Shown here: positions 26,991 to 35,509 of the stretch, piece after piece
Position numbering within the stretch: the first letter of the stretch is position 1
How the letters are laid out: each line of letters begins with the position of its first letter
Origin: Marinobacter adhaerens HP15
GTDB taxonomy: Bacteria; Pseudomonadota; Gammaproteobacteria; Pseudomonadales; Oleiphilaceae
Direction of reading: 5' to 3'
Assembly (NCBI RefSeq): GCF_000166295.1
Contig: NC_017506.1
Coordinates: 1,736,001-1,800,000 of the forward strand
Length of the DNA: 64,000 nt
The notes under the pieces: generated by a model
Database searches by the model: none
The model's input: only the letters and a program-made list of their open reading frames with translations
What the model was told of the DNA's origin: nothing
Position numbers and translations under genes: made by a program

Positions 26991-27833
26991 ATGAAACCAT
27001 CCAATCAGTCACATCAAACAATTCTTGTCGTAGGCGGTACCGGAAAAACCGGGAAACGCGTCGTTGAACAGCTTAAAAGCATTGGTCATGAGGTTCGAGT
27101 TGGGTCCCGCTCAGCGATCCCGTCTTTTGATTGGGCCAACGAGAAAAGCTGGGACGCCTGCCTCACTGGCGTAACCTCAGCCTACATCACTTACTCACCT
27201 GACCTGGCAATGCCTGGCGCAACTGACGCTATCCAGGCGTTCGTTAGCCTGGCCAGACGCCGCGGAGTGAAGCGACTTGTGCTGTTATCAGGGCGTGGCG
27301 AAGCCGAGGCACAAGCCTGCGAAGACATTGTTCAGGAATCTGGCCTCGAATGGACGGTGGTCCGCGCAAGCTGGTTTAACCAGAACTTCTCTGAAGGCGC
27401 ATTCATCGACATGGTGTTGAATGGCGCCATCACTCTGCCAGCCGGTGATCAGGTCGAGCCCTTCGTTGATGTCGATGACATCGCAGACGTGGCTGTTGCG
27501 GCCCTGACTCAGGACAGCCACAGCGGGCGCATCTATGAAGTGACGGGGCCAAGACTCATGACCTTTGCAGACGTGGCCAACGATCTTTCCCGCGCGACCG
27601 GTCGCGAGATTTCATTCATCGACGTGCCTCACAAGAGCTTTATTACAGAGATGGAGAACTCCGGGGCGCCCGAGGATGTGGTCTGGATGCTGGACTATCT
27701 CTTCGCAACGGTTCTTGACGGCCGCAACGCCCATTTGACCGATGGCGTACAACAGGCACTTGGCCGGCCACCGAAAGACTTTGCAACCTTTGCAGAGGAA
27801 GTGGCAAACACGGGTATCTGGGAAGAACGATAA
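26991..27833 (+). CDS. NmrA/SDR-like NAD(P)-binding protein
   Basis: A 280-residue atypical short-chain dehydrogenase. Rossmann motif VVGGTGKTGKRVVEQL (13-28), VKRLVLLSGRGEAEAQ, WTVVRASWFNQNFSEG and PFVDVDDIADVAVAAL match the NmrA/azoreductase-like (QorB) group. No YxxxK catalytic pair is evident, so it could be a quinone reductase or redox sensor. ATG 26991 chosen for RBS AAAAGGAG. Target of the upstream AraC protein by position. Confidence 0.8.
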   Translation: MKPSNQSHQTILVVGGTGKTGKRVVEQLKSIGHEVRVGSRSAIPSFDWANEKSWDACLTGVTSAYITYSPDLAMPGATDAIQAFVSLARRRGVKRLVLLSGRGEAEAQACEDIVQESGLEWTVVRASWFNQNFSEGAFIDMVLNGAITLPAGDQVEPFVDVDDIADVAVAALTQDSHSGRIYEVTGPRLMTFADVANDLSRATGREISFIDVPHKSFITEMENSGAPEDVVWMLDYLFATVLDGRNAHLTDGVQQALGRPPKDFATFAEEVANTGIWEER

Positions 27834-27931
27834 ACGAGTCTGGCCCCCGAAATGAACCAGGTTTGGCAGGCGCTTGCAGCAGTTGTCAAACCTGACCCTT
27901 TCCCACTTTCAACTCACAGGGAACATGAAGA

Positions 27932-28348
27932 ATGCTGGATAAGATACTGTTAACAATATCAATCGCACTTTACGCCATTGCTGTTCCGTATTTGGAAATT
28001 AACGACACCCACGTGTTCAACCCGGACTGGGTAGCCCATGCGAGATTGCACGAAGTGTGGCAACTGATTACCAACTCTTCTCTCGGTGCGATTGCCCTGT
28101 GGCTTACCTGGATGTCTGTCGATGGAAAGGGCAAAGCAAGTGTTATTGCGCTGGTGGTCACCGGCGGTTTCCTTGCAGCCTATGCCTTGCAGGGTTTATA
28201 CGGCGGATCAATGGTGCATCCAGATGGTACGGAAAAGACTGTATCAGGCATCAATGTCGGCGTGATTGGATTCGGTTGGGTATTTGTGAGTTCCGTTTTC
28301 ACACTCGTGAGAGCAGGGCGCCTTTCTGTCATGCAGCAGGAAAGTTAA
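27932..28348 (+). CDS. Four-helix membrane protein of unknown function
   Basis: A 138-residue protein with four hydrophobic helices: ILLTISIALYAIAVPYLEI, LGAIALWLTWMSV, SVIALVVTGGFLAAYALQGLY and VGVIGFGWVFVSSVFTLVRA. The loop HVFNPDWVAHARLHEVWQLI is rich in His/Trp and conserved-looking. It follows the NmrA-like gene by 98 bp and may share its transcript. Family not recognised beyond a DUF-type membrane protein. Confidence 0.7.
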   Translation: MLDKILLTISIALYAIAVPYLEINDTHVFNPDWVAHARLHEVWQLITNSSLGAIALWLTWMSVDGKGKASVIALVVTGGFLAAYALQGLYGGSMVHPDGTEKTVSGINVGVIGFGWVFVSSVFTLVRAGRLSVMQQES

Positions 28349-28408
28349 ATGGAACCAACAGGACAGGAAGTGCTCCAGGGGACTTCTCTGTAACAATAAG
28401 ACTGCCCT

Positions 28409-28430
28409 GATAGTCAAAGGAGTGACTATC
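28409..28430 (+). promoter_or_regulatory. Hairpin with SD-like loop upstream of 28455 gene
   Basis: GATAGTCA and TGACTATC form a perfect 8-bp stem; the 6-base loop is AAGGAG, a Shine-Dalgarno sequence. A TTG at 28432 opens an 8-codon frame ending in a TGA that overlaps the ATG at 28455. It could be a translational control element, or a simple operator palindrome. Confidence 0.3.
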
Positions 28431-28454
28431 GTTGATTAGGTTCGGGAGGGCGCC

Positions 28455-28793
28455 ATGACCGCTTTAACTCAGGTATCGCAGGGAAATTATGTACCGACAG
28501 AGGGAATGAAGGAGCTTTTGCGGCGGTGGTTTTATCTGAAGTTCGTTCAGAAAAAGAGCACCGTAGAGTTGATGGCGACAGCCTCCGACCTTCGAAATAA
28601 AAGCGCGTTGAGCATCGTGGCGCTGTTGGACGTTGACGAGCAAATGATCTCGCAAGTGGTCGGCAAGAAAAGGCTCATCTTTGTTCAGAACTGCCACGCT
28701 TACCTGAAGGGCTCGGTCAATCCTGCAGACCTGGGATCCGGCGTTTCAAGCAACCAATACCTGGAACTGTCTTGTGATCTTTCAGCTTGGTAG
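28455..28793 (+). CDS. Hypothetical protein, 112 residues
   Basis: Starts MTALTQVSQGNYVPTEGMKE; a basic helix (LLRRWFYLKFVQKKSTVELM) and later VVGKKRLIFVQNCHAYLKGS. No signal peptide or membrane segment and no family recognised. RBS GGGAGGGCG lies before the ATG, and a strong terminator follows the stop, supporting a real gene. Confidence 0.6.
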   Translation: MTALTQVSQGNYVPTEGMKELLRRWFYLKFVQKKSTVELMATASDLRNKSALSIVALLDVDEQMISQVVGKKRLIFVQNCHAYLKGSVNPADLGSGVSSNQYLELSCDLSAW

Positions 28794-28798
28794 CGATG

Positions 28799-28845
28799 AA
28801 ATAGAGATCACGGTGGCCCCTTTTCGCCACCGTGATCTCTATTTT
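28799..28845. terminator. Bidirectional terminator
   Basis: A 19-bp perfect stem (AAATAGAGATCACGGTGGC and its complement) around CCCTTTTC, flanked by A and T tracts, between convergent genes. Confidence 0.9.
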
Positions 28846-28846
28846 G

Positions 28847-29395
28847 TTACTCCGACAGCGGTTTTACCGACGGGAAATCGATATCAGTCGCTAAGACCCG
28901 GTTGATGTAATTGGTCAGAACGTTCAGGGCTACGTTGCCAATGATTTCGACCAGCTCGGCGTCGCTGTATCCGGCTGAGCGAACCTTCTGAACGTCGTCA
29001 TTTGAAACGTTTCCTCGATCCTTTGTGATCTTTGCTGCGAACTCGAGGGCAACGGCCGCTTTCTCGTCGTCCGAGTGTCCGCGTCTCGCAGCCTCGATTT
29101 CCTCAGAACTAAGTTTTGCAACGTTTCTGCCCAAGTAATCATGAGCCGCCAGGCAGTATTCGCAGTCGTTTATCTCCGCGACCGCCAACGCAATGCGCTC
29201 TCGCGTTTGGGCTGACAAAGAACCAGCGCTGAGGGCGCCGTTCAGGCCAAGATATCCTTCAAGGGTTTTGGGGCTATTCGCAGTAATGCGGAATAAATTG
29301 GGAACAGTACCCAAAAGGCTATTCACAGCTTCGAGCAATGCCCGCGAGGCTTGGGGAGCCTCTGAAATTGAGGCTGGTGTTGGAATGCGTGACAT
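28847..29395 (-). CDS. Carboxymuconolactone decarboxylase/AhpD-like peroxidase-related protein
   Basis: A 182-residue CMD-fold protein. ERIALAVAEINDCEYCLAAHDYLG holds the CxxC (C78, C81) and the conserved Glu and His of AhpD-like alkylhydroperoxidases. ATG 29395 chosen for GGAGAAACG upstream. It is divergent from the LysR gene at 29524 with a LysR-type palindrome between them, so it is probably the regulated target. Likely peroxide or electrophile reduction. Confidence 0.85.
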   Translation of the reverse strand: MSRIPTPASISEAPQASRALLEAVNSLLGTVPNLFRITANSPKTLEGYLGLNGALSAGSLSAQTRERIALAVAEINDCEYCLAAHDYLGRNVAKLSSEEIEAARRGHSDDEKAAVALEFAAKITKDRGNVSNDDVQKVRSAGYSDAELVEIIGNVALNVLTNYINRVLATDIDFPSVKPLSE

Positions 29396-29474
29396 ATCGT
29401 TTCTCCTGTTGATTTCGTTAAGGAGCATCGATATTAAAATTTCAGAATCAATTAATAATTGGTGCATAGAGCAA

Positions 29475-29495
29475 TTCACTATTACGCATTGTGAA
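29475..29495. promoter_or_regulatory. LysR operator between CMD and lysR genes
   Basis: TTCAC-N11-GTGAA, a perfect LysR-style dyad, sits 29 bp before the regulator start and 80 bp before the CMD start. Confidence 0.6.
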
Positions 29496-29523
29496 ATTAA
29501 CAATTCGGTAGGATGGCCGCTGT

Positions 29524-30438
29524 ATGGATAAGATTGCATTGATGCGCGTCTTCGTGGAGGCCGCCGAACGCGAAAGCTTCGTAGGGGCTAGCCAGAGGCT
29601 AGACATGTCAGCCCCGGCTGTTACCCGTGCAATCGCCCAGTTGGAGGGCTCGTTGGGCGTTCGCTTATTCAACCGCACCACCAGGCGTGTCCGTTTGACT
29701 GAGTCTGGTAACCGCTACTTTCAGGATGCCAAGAGAATTCTGGAGGAAATTGAGGAGGTCGAGTCGGCGCTATTGGGGATTTACAGGGAACCAAAGGGCA
29801 TTTTGTCTGTGACAGCGCCTGTGCTGTTTGGGAGAAAATACATTGTTCCCATCCTTATTGAGTTCCTCGACAGACACCCGGAAATCCAGGTGAAGGCAGC
29901 TTTCTACGATCGAGTGAGCAATATTCTCGATGAGGGCCTGGATGTAGCAATCCGTATCGGCAACCTGAAAGACTCCAGCCAGTTCGCTGTCAGGGTTGGG
30001 AATGTCCAAAAGGTAGTGTGTGGCTCTCCGGATTATTTAAGAAAACATGGCCTGCCAAATCATCCAGCTGACCTTGCTGATCACCAGATTATCCAGTCTT
30101 CTGCGGTAGAACCATCAACGACCTGGTGGTTTGAGTCATCTGAGGGCAAGACTTCTGTACGAGTCTCGCCGCGCCTCCAATTTAATCAGAATGACTCTGC
30201 AATCTCTGCAGTAAAGAGCGGCTACGGAATTACGCGGCTAATGTCATATCAAGTTGGAGAGGAATTCCAAACCGGTTCGTTAGTACGAATTCTCCAGGAA
30301 CACGAACCCGAACCCATACCGATAAATATTGTTTACCTTGAGGGGTTGAGAGCGAGCGCCAAAATTCGCTCGTTCGTGGACCTGGCTAAAGTGAGGCTTC
30401 AGAATAATCTGCTGATCAACCATCAAATAAAACCCTGA
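29524..30438 (+). CDS. LysR-family regulator
   Basis: A 304-residue LysR protein of the DsdC/PtxR/AaeR-like subgroup: MDKIALMRVFVEAAERESFVGASQRL, SAPAVTRAIAQLEGSLG, RLFNRTTRRVRLTESG, then a substrate domain with VAIRIGNLKDSSQFAVRVG. Divergent from the AhpD-like gene. Confidence 0.88.
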   Translation: MDKIALMRVFVEAAERESFVGASQRLDMSAPAVTRAIAQLEGSLGVRLFNRTTRRVRLTESGNRYFQDAKRILEEIEEVESALLGIYREPKGILSVTAPVLFGRKYIVPILIEFLDRHPEIQVKAAFYDRVSNILDEGLDVAIRIGNLKDSSQFAVRVGNVQKVVCGSPDYLRKHGLPNHPADLADHQIIQSSAVEPSTTWWFESSEGKTSVRVSPRLQFNQNDSAISAVKSGYGITRLMSYQVGEEFQTGSLVRILQEHEPEPIPINIVYLEGLRASAKIRSFVDLAKVRLQNNLLINHQIKP

Positions 30439-30462
30439 ATTCAGTGTCCAAGCTGAGGCTCG

Positions 30463-31005
30463 TTAGGTGGCCCGGGGTTCAAAAGCAAAGGCACTCAATA
30501 CCTGTTCAAGCTTTTCAACCAGATCGCTATTCGTCAGCTCGCCGCGATCGACATCAAAGTTATCGAAAAAGCTTGGAATGCTGAGGCTGCCAACGACCTT
30601 GCCATTAAAAAAGGGAGCAGCGGTTTCAGCAAGCTTCAGCACGGTATTTCCGCCACCGGGCCCCGGAGACGTGGCGAGCATCACGATCGGTTTGTCACGG
30701 TAGACGTTCCGGCCAATTCGACTCATCCAATCGAAGAGGTTTTTAAACGCTACAGTGAAATTGCCATTGTGCTCGGCAAAGGAAACCAGAATCACGTCCG
30801 CTTGTTCGATCCTGGCCTGGAAGGCATGCGCGCACTTAGGAATGCCGTATTGCTCCTCCAGGTCGATGTTGTAGATCGGCAAGTCAAAATCATTAATCTC
30901 AACATAATCGATCTCAGCATTCGCCAGCTTGGTCGCAGCGTATTTCACGAGTTGTTTATTGATGGATTTGCGACTGTTGGTCGCGGCAAACGTTAATACT
31001 TTCAT
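30463..31005 (-). CDS. NADPH-dependent FMN reductase-like protein
   Basis: A 180-residue flavodoxin-fold reductase: AATNSRKSINKQLVKYAA, VSFAEHNGNFTVAFKNLFDWMSRIG and TSPGPGGGNTVLK (FMN-binding loops). Its ATG overlaps the pirin stop (ATGA), so the two genes are translationally coupled. It probably reduces quinones, chromate or azo compounds; substrate unknown. Confidence 0.85.
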   Translation of the reverse strand: MKVLTFAATNSRKSINKQLVKYAATKLANAEIDYVEINDFDLPIYNIDLEEQYGIPKCAHAFQARIEQADVILVSFAEHNGNFTVAFKNLFDWMSRIGRNVYRDKPIVMLATSPGPGGGNTVLKLAETAAPFFNGKVVGSLSIPSFFDNFDVDRGELTNSDLVEKLEQVLSAFAFEPRAT

Positions 31006-31874
31006 ACAAGGCTCCCCAACTCTCCCGCGTTATAACGAGCAACCACCTCATCGATTTCTTGTTGAGTGCTCATTGCAAACGGTCCGTATTGAACGAAATT
31101 TTCATTGATTGTCTCACCCGAGAGCACCGCAAAATGGCTGCTTGATGAAGACTTTCCGCGTATCGTGAGTGCCTCGCCCTCTGCACCATCAATCGCGCTG
31201 GACTCTCCCTGGTGGAGCGTGAACCATTCGCCGCGCACGTGAAATTCGATGTCGCCTTCAACTGAATAGATCCAGGCATTGAAGCCCGTTTGAATGCGGT
31301 GTTCGAATAACGATGTTTTGTCAGCAAAACCATCAAGAATAGTGGCTGGCCATACCGACGCCGCGTCCGTCTCGACCCCGTTGCTTCGGCCAAGAACCAG
31401 CCGCACACGATAGCCCGGGCCGTTCAGGGTCGGCATGTCTTCTCGCTTCACATGCAGGGAGCTTGGCGCCTGGTGCTTCATGCGGCCGGGCAAGTTAACG
31501 AAAACCTGTAGTCCATGAATCGTGGCGCCTTCTCGCGGTGCCTCGTCGTGAACGGCACCGCTGCCCGCATTCAGCCAGTAGAGGTCACCAGGGTTAATGT
31601 CGAAGTCATTCCCCAGCGAATCGCGGTTGTTGAATTTGCCTTCCGTATCTTCAAACAAAACGGTGACTGCCGAGAGGCCAGCGTGAGGGTGGGCGCCAAA
31701 GGTAGGTGCCGTCATAGTGTAGTGATCCACCATGATGAAGGGATCCATGGCCCCATAAAACTGCCCGTGGCGAAAACCCACACCCGTGAACCCTGAGCCG
31801 ACACTCAGTGGACTCCCCTTTACCGGGGCAAGAGCTGTTATCGAGCCATGTTGTTGAGCAACCTGATAGGCCAT
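31002..31874 (-). CDS. Pirin-family protein
   Basis: A 290-residue bicupin pirin: HGSITALAPVKGSPLSVGSGFTGVGFRHG, TAPTFGAHPHAGLSAVTVLFED with the metal-binding HPHAG, LYWLNAGSGAVHDEAPREG, and a C-terminal ILDGFADKTSLFEHRIQTG region. Pirins are metal-binding cupins, some with quercetinase activity, some acting as redox sensors. ATG 31874 has GGAGAAAG upstream. Operon with the FMN reductase; divergent from a LysR gene. Confidence 0.88.
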   Translation of the reverse strand: MAYQVAQQHGSITALAPVKGSPLSVGSGFTGVGFRHGQFYGAMDPFIMVDHYTMTAPTFGAHPHAGLSAVTVLFEDTEGKFNNRDSLGNDFDINPGDLYWLNAGSGAVHDEAPREGATIHGLQVFVNLPGRMKHQAPSSLHVKREDMPTLNGPGYRVRLVLGRSNGVETDAASVWPATILDGFADKTSLFEHRIQTGFNAWIYSVEGDIEFHVRGEWFTLHQGESSAIDGAEGEALTIRGKSSSSSHFAVLSGETINENFVQYGPFAMSTQQEIDEVVARYNAGELGSLV

Positions 31875-31944
31875 AGTCTTTCTCCGTTCCATATGTGATC
31901 TGAAAATAATCTAGCAGCTTGGTATCTAAACAAAAATGGCTAAA

Positions 31945-31966
31945 ATATGAACTATACGTTCCATAT
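31945..31966. promoter_or_regulatory. Palindrome between pirin and lysR genes
   Basis: ATATGAAC and GTTCCATAT form an imperfect dyad 13 bp upstream of the LysR start and 70 bp upstream of the pirin start; likely the LysR operator. Confidence 0.5.
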
Positions 31967-31979
31967 ATAGGACGCTAGT

Positions 31980-32891
31980 GTGAGCATTGACCTGAACGAC
32001 TACTTCTATTTCGTGCATGTTGTTGAAAAGAAGGGTTACACCGCAGCGGCAAAGGCATTGGACATGCCCAAGTCGCGACTGAGCCGACATGTTGCTCAGC
32101 TGGAGGAGCGCCTTGGTGTGAGGCTGCTTCAGAGAAGTTCCCGCAATGTCGCCGTTACCGAAGAAGGGAAGAGCTTCTACCAGCATGCTCGAAAGCTCGT
32201 TGACCAATTCGAAATGGCTGAAGCAGCAATGGACAATAGAGGTGGAAGGCTTTCAGGAAAGGTTGTGATCAGTTGTTCGCTGGGTGTGGCGCAATTTGTT
32301 CTGTTCGATATCGTGACTGATTTCGCCAGGTTGCACCCGAACGTGCTTATCGAACAACGCGTCACCAACTCCATGATCGACTTGATTACTGAGGGAGTAG
32401 ACATCGCTATTCGCGGGCACAGTGGTGAATTGCCTGATTCGAGTTTGATACAGCGGTTTATCGCGAATGTGGAATGGCAGTTTTATTGCTCGCCTGGTTA
32501 TCTGGAGCAACTAGAACAACTGCAAACACCTTATGATTTCGCCAGTTGTCGTTTCTTAAAGGTGGGGAGAGCCGGCGCGAAAGAGGCGATTCCCTTGCAG
32601 CACAAAGATGGTCTTCGTACCCATCAGACTACCCATATCGCACTTTGCTCAGAGGATATGTCGACAATTAGGCAAGCCGCAATCGATGGCCTGGGCGTTA
32701 CTGCATTGCCTGATTATGTCTGCAGAGCACCCGTTGAAGCCGGCCAGCTCGTTCGGGTATTGCCAGCCTGGGTATCCCAGTACGCAAGCCTCAGTCTGTT
32801 GATGCCATCACGGGTAGGTGTGCCACCGCATACAAAAGCTTTAGCCGAGTTCATTCGAGAGCGGCTGCCATTGGCTGTGAGGCCGCAATAG
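31980..32891 (+). CDS. LysR-family regulator
   Basis: A 303-residue LysR protein of the same broad subgroup as 29524: GTG start, LNDYFYFVHVVEKKGYTAAAK, MPKSRLSRHVAQLEERLG helix-turn-helix, RLLQRSSRNVAVTEEG, substrate domain with VDIAIRGHSGELPDSSL. It probably controls the divergent pirin-FMN reductase operon. Confidence 0.87.
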   Translation: MSIDLNDYFYFVHVVEKKGYTAAAKALDMPKSRLSRHVAQLEERLGVRLLQRSSRNVAVTEEGKSFYQHARKLVDQFEMAEAAMDNRGGRLSGKVVISCSLGVAQFVLFDIVTDFARLHPNVLIEQRVTNSMIDLITEGVDIAIRGHSGELPDSSLIQRFIANVEWQFYCSPGYLEQLEQLQTPYDFASCRFLKVGRAGAKEAIPLQHKDGLRTHQTTHIALCSEDMSTIRQAAIDGLGVTALPDYVCRAPVEAGQLVRVLPAWVSQYASLSLLMPSRVGVPPHTKALAEFIRERLPLAVRPQ

Positions 32892-32971
32892 ACGGAGCAG
32901 GGCGGATGTACACGGCTTTCAAGCGTTGAGCAGAACAGACTCAAAAGTCCTATCGACTATGGATTGGTTGA
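32890..32971 (+). pseudogene. Relic of an AraC-gene 3' end
   Basis: Directly after the LysR stop the DNA resembles the last codons of the AraC gene at 25878-26879: one frame reads TAFKR-stop-AEQTQKSYRLW against RAFKRWAGQTPRSYRL, with TTCAAGCGTTG and TCCTATCGACT identical. The similarity continues into the following noncoding region. An AraC gene has been lost here, leaving its tail and downstream control region next to the DUF1772 gene. Confidence 0.6.
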
Positions 32972-33104
32972 GGCTGTGTTTGAATTTGTCGCCCTCGGCA
33001 AAAACTTTGGCATGCTGCGGCAATAACATCCGACATGGTTCCACGAAAATTGGCTTGTACCTGAACCAACTAACGTTCATTGCCCGTCTGACAGGAGCCA
33101 TATT

Positions 33105-33599
33105 ATGACTTTGCTTGAACTCGCACTGATCGTGGCTACGTTGCTAGCTGCCTTAACCGCTGGGTTTGTCTTTTCCTTTGCATCGGTTGTTATGCCAGGA
33201 ATTGGAAACTTAACGGATAAGGAATTCATTCGCGCATTTCAGGCTATCGACGGCGTGATCCAGGCCGGTCATCCCGTCTTTGGTCTTGTATGGATCGGAT
33301 CCGTCTTTGCTTTAGTGGCAGCGGCGATTCTGGCAGTCCTGCAGAACGACGGCCTTGTGCCAACCTTGGTAGTTGCCAGTGCCGTCGTCTATACCCTCGG
33401 GGTCCAACTACCAACATTCCTGATTAATGTTCCGCTCAATAACGCCCTACAAATGTTGAATGTGGACGACATGGATGAACTCATGCTTGCCTCAGAACGG
33501 CGCTCTTTTGAAAATCGCTGGGTACGATGGAACCTGATAAGGACTGCATTTGCTTCCGGGGTTAGCGTTTCATTGATGCTGGTTCTGCTGTGGCTTTGA
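33105..33599 (+). CDS. DUF1772 membrane protein
   Basis: A 164-residue DUF1772 (anthrone-oxygenase-like) protein with four membrane helices: LLELALIVATLLAALTAGFV, FGLVWIGSVFALVAAAILAV, TLVVASAVVYTLGVQLPTF and FASGVSVSLMLVLLWL; family motif FLINVPLNNAL and RWVRWNLIRT near the end. RBS AGGAG. Its upstream region is homologous to that before the NmrA-like gene at 26991, so both are probably co-regulated. Confidence 0.85.
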   Translation: MTLLELALIVATLLAALTAGFVFSFASVVMPGIGNLTDKEFIRAFQAIDGVIQAGHPVFGLVWIGSVFALVAAAILAVLQNDGLVPTLVVASAVVYTLGVQLPTFLINVPLNNALQMLNVDDMDELMLASERRSFENRWVRWNLIRTAFASGVSVSLMLVLLWL

Positions 33600-33990
33600 C
33601 AGAGCCTGCCGGCAGGGAGATGGCTGTGGAGCGGTTAGACGACCAACCTAACCGCTTAAATCCCTGAATCGCTGAATCAACAACTTAAGAACCTTTTTCA
33701 ACACAAAGTGCTTAAAAAAGCCCAGCCATGTCTTTGTCATTGGTTGGTCAAACTTTTCCACGCAAAGTACTTAAAATGGCGTACGGGTCCTCAGGGTATT
33801 GGAAGCTGCGCCGCTTGCGAGCTAGGGGAGGACGAGCGCTTTCAGATGGCTTGGCGAGAAACGCTGCTAAACAAAAGCGAACGTTCAAAGCTTGAAAGGC
33901 GGGCCTGAAACTTGCCCGCCCTTACTCATCTCTCCGGGTTATGCTCCAGTTATCTTTTAACCTCAGGTAGGTGGCTGGAAAACGCAGATG
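33600..33990. other. Gene-poor spacer with short repeats
   Basis: No convincing gene. A 66-codon frame opening with GTG at 33708 lacks an RBS and recognisable sequence. Two copies of CACAAAGTGCTTAAAA / CGCAAAGTACTTAAAA lie about 55 bp apart (near 33702 and 33759). A hairpin (33898-33920) precedes the end of the region. Confidence 0.5.
33898..33920. terminator. Hairpin, possible terminator
   Basis: GGCGGGC, 9-base loop, GCCCGCC, followed by CTTACT. Weak T tail. Confidence 0.4.
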
Positions 33991-34392
33991 TCATCGCTTC
34001 GGCAGCGGATCATCAATGTTGATGATTCTGCGGTCGTAGAAAAAATGACTGCTGGGCTGATAGCTCTCCGGAAGGGTGTGGTCGTGAGTTTTCAGAACCA
34101 GCAGTTGTGAGACCAACTTCCAGCCCATGGCGTTGGTGTTGTACAGCACCTCGCCGCAGTCCCGGCAGAAAACCCGCGTCATGCGTTTAGTCGGGTGCTG
34201 GAAGGTGTTCACTGAATCGGCCCCATGCGCAATCTCCACCTGATCCGCTTCCCACGCTAGAACCGAATGATAGGGCACCTGAAGCAGGTCCCGGCAGTCT
34301 TCGCAGTGGCAATAGCCGTGTACTTTTGGGGCGCCTGTCATGGTGACTTCCACGGCGCCACAGTCGCAGTGAACGGAATGTTGTTCAGTCAT
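33991..34392 (-). CDS. GFA/CENP-V-type zinc protein
   Basis: A 133-residue protein of the GFA (glutathione-dependent formaldehyde-activating-like) fold. Zinc ligands: HCDCG (C9, C11), GYCHCEDCRD (C28, C30, C33) and VFCRDCGEVL. It overlaps the cupin gene by 8 bp. ATG 34392 has GGGAGGAC upstream. Catalytic function of most GFA proteins is unproven; glutathione adduct binding is typical. Confidence 0.82.
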   Translation of the reverse strand: MTEQHSVHCDCGAVEVTMTGAPKVHGYCHCEDCRDLLQVPYHSVLAWEADQVEIAHGADSVNTFQHPTKRMTRVFCRDCGEVLYNTNAMGWKLVSQLLVLKTHDHTLPESYQPSSHFFYDRRIINIDDPLPKR

Positions 34393-34783
34393 GGCGTTGT
34401 CCTCCCGGTTTGTTTTCGACGATGATCGCAATCACCGTGTTGTTGCCGACGTTGGTTACCCGGTGAGTCCAAGCCTCGTGCCACATGACATGCCCGTCTG
34501 GCACTTCGGCCTCCAAGGTGTCGCCATTAAGAGTTTGAATGCTCAATTGGCCGCCCTGTTGGAAATACACCGTCTCATCGTGGTGCCGGTGCATCGCGTC
34601 GGACTCGCCTGGCTCAAGCACCATTTTTAAAACCAGAACTTCGTCGTTTCCTTTCAGCACAGTGTAGTAGTCAGGCGATGCGATATGGGCAGGGTTGAGA
34701 GGCTCTTCCTCTGCGGCCACTACGGTGGAAGCCGACGCGAACAGGGTAAACAGCAGCAGGCTTGCATAGATTTTCGTCGGCAT
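34385..34783 (-). CDS. Exported cupin protein
   Basis: A 132-residue protein with signal peptide (IYASLLLFTLFASASTVVA) and one cupin barrel (VLEPGESDAMHRHHDETVYFQQGG with a His-rich metal motif; GHVMWHEAWTHRVTNVG). Middle gene of the mdaB-cupin-GFA set. ATG 34783 chosen for ACAGGAG upstream. Role unknown; periplasmic by signal. Confidence 0.8.
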   Translation of the reverse strand: MPTKIYASLLLFTLFASASTVVAAEEEPLNPAHIASPDYYTVLKGNDEVLVLKMVLEPGESDAMHRHHDETVYFQQGGQLSIQTLNGDTLEAEVPDGHVMWHEAWTHRVTNVGNNTVIAIIVENKPGGQRHD

Positions 34784-34796
34784 GGTGGCTCCTGTC

Positions 34797-35387
34797 TTAT
34801 CCTGGAATATGTGCTTCGAGGTGTTGGGTAAAGCGCTGGAAGTCTTTCTCAACCTGCGGGTTTTTCATCACGTCGTAGCAGGCGAAGGTTTCCAGCGGTT
34901 CCATGGCAAAGAACCGGAAGTTCATGTGCATGGGGAACAGCAGGTCGTCCACGCTTTTGCCCTGGAACAGATATTCGTCGGGATTGTCGAACGATTCTTG
35001 CGGCGCGTTGAACGTCAGCGATATCAGATACTTTTTACCCGCCAGTGTGCCGCCGGTGCCGTAATTCGACTTGGGTGCATCCTCTGTTCGGCCATCGCCG
35101 TTACACAGGGCGCCGCCCATGCCAGCGGTGTACACCTCGTCCATGTACTTCTTGAATGTCCAGGGCACACCCATCCAGTTGACAGGGGTTTGCAGAATCA
35201 CGATGTCGGCCCACTGATGGTTTTTCAGTTCCTGGTCCACGTTCCAGCCGTTGTCCACTTCGACTATGCGGGTTTTGTGGCCCTTGGCAGTCAGTAGTTC
35301 ATCGGCTATCTGCACCAGAGTGCCGTTAAGTTTGCCTTCCGCAAAGGAATAGTGATGGTGAGCGTTGATGATAAGAACGTTGCTCAT
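34797..35387 (-). CDS. mdaB: NADPH:quinone reductase MdaB-like
   Basis: A 196-residue flavodoxin-fold quinone reductase: NAHHHYSFAEGKLNGTL, QTPVNWMGVPWTFKKYMDEV, YGTGGTLAGKKYLISLTFNAP and FACYDVMKNPQVEKD, all characteristic of MdaB. It two-electron reduces quinones, avoiding semiquinone radicals. First gene of the minus-strand operon, divergent from HxlR. Confidence 0.9.
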   Translation of the reverse strand: MSNVLIINAHHHYSFAEGKLNGTLVQIADELLTAKGHKTRIVEVDNGWNVDQELKNHQWADIVILQTPVNWMGVPWTFKKYMDEVYTAGMGGALCNGDGRTEDAPKSNYGTGGTLAGKKYLISLTFNAPQESFDNPDEYLFQGKSVDDLLFPMHMNFRFFAMEPLETFACYDVMKNPQVEKDFQRFTQHLEAHIPG

Positions 35388-35412
35388 GAAAGCCTCCGGT
35401 TCGTTGAATTTT

Positions 35413-35451
35413 CAGGTAACCTATCCATTGCAGGTATATTAAAGTTACCTG
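35413..35451. promoter_or_regulatory. HxlR operators in the mdaB-hxlR gap
   Basis: CAGGTAAC at 35413-35420 and the dyad CAGGTA-N9-TACCTG at 35431-35451; GTAACCTG recurs at 35480-35487. These lie between the divergent genes and are likely bound by the HxlR protein. Confidence 0.6.
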
Positions 35452-35509
35452 TACTATGCGATCAATTAGTATACTTTTAGTAACCTGCTATTTATTTGGG
35501 GGTGGAGTC

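Noticed and set aside
33708..33908. 66-codon GTG frame in the spacer
   Set aside because: No RBS, no recognisable motif, and a repeat overlaps its start.
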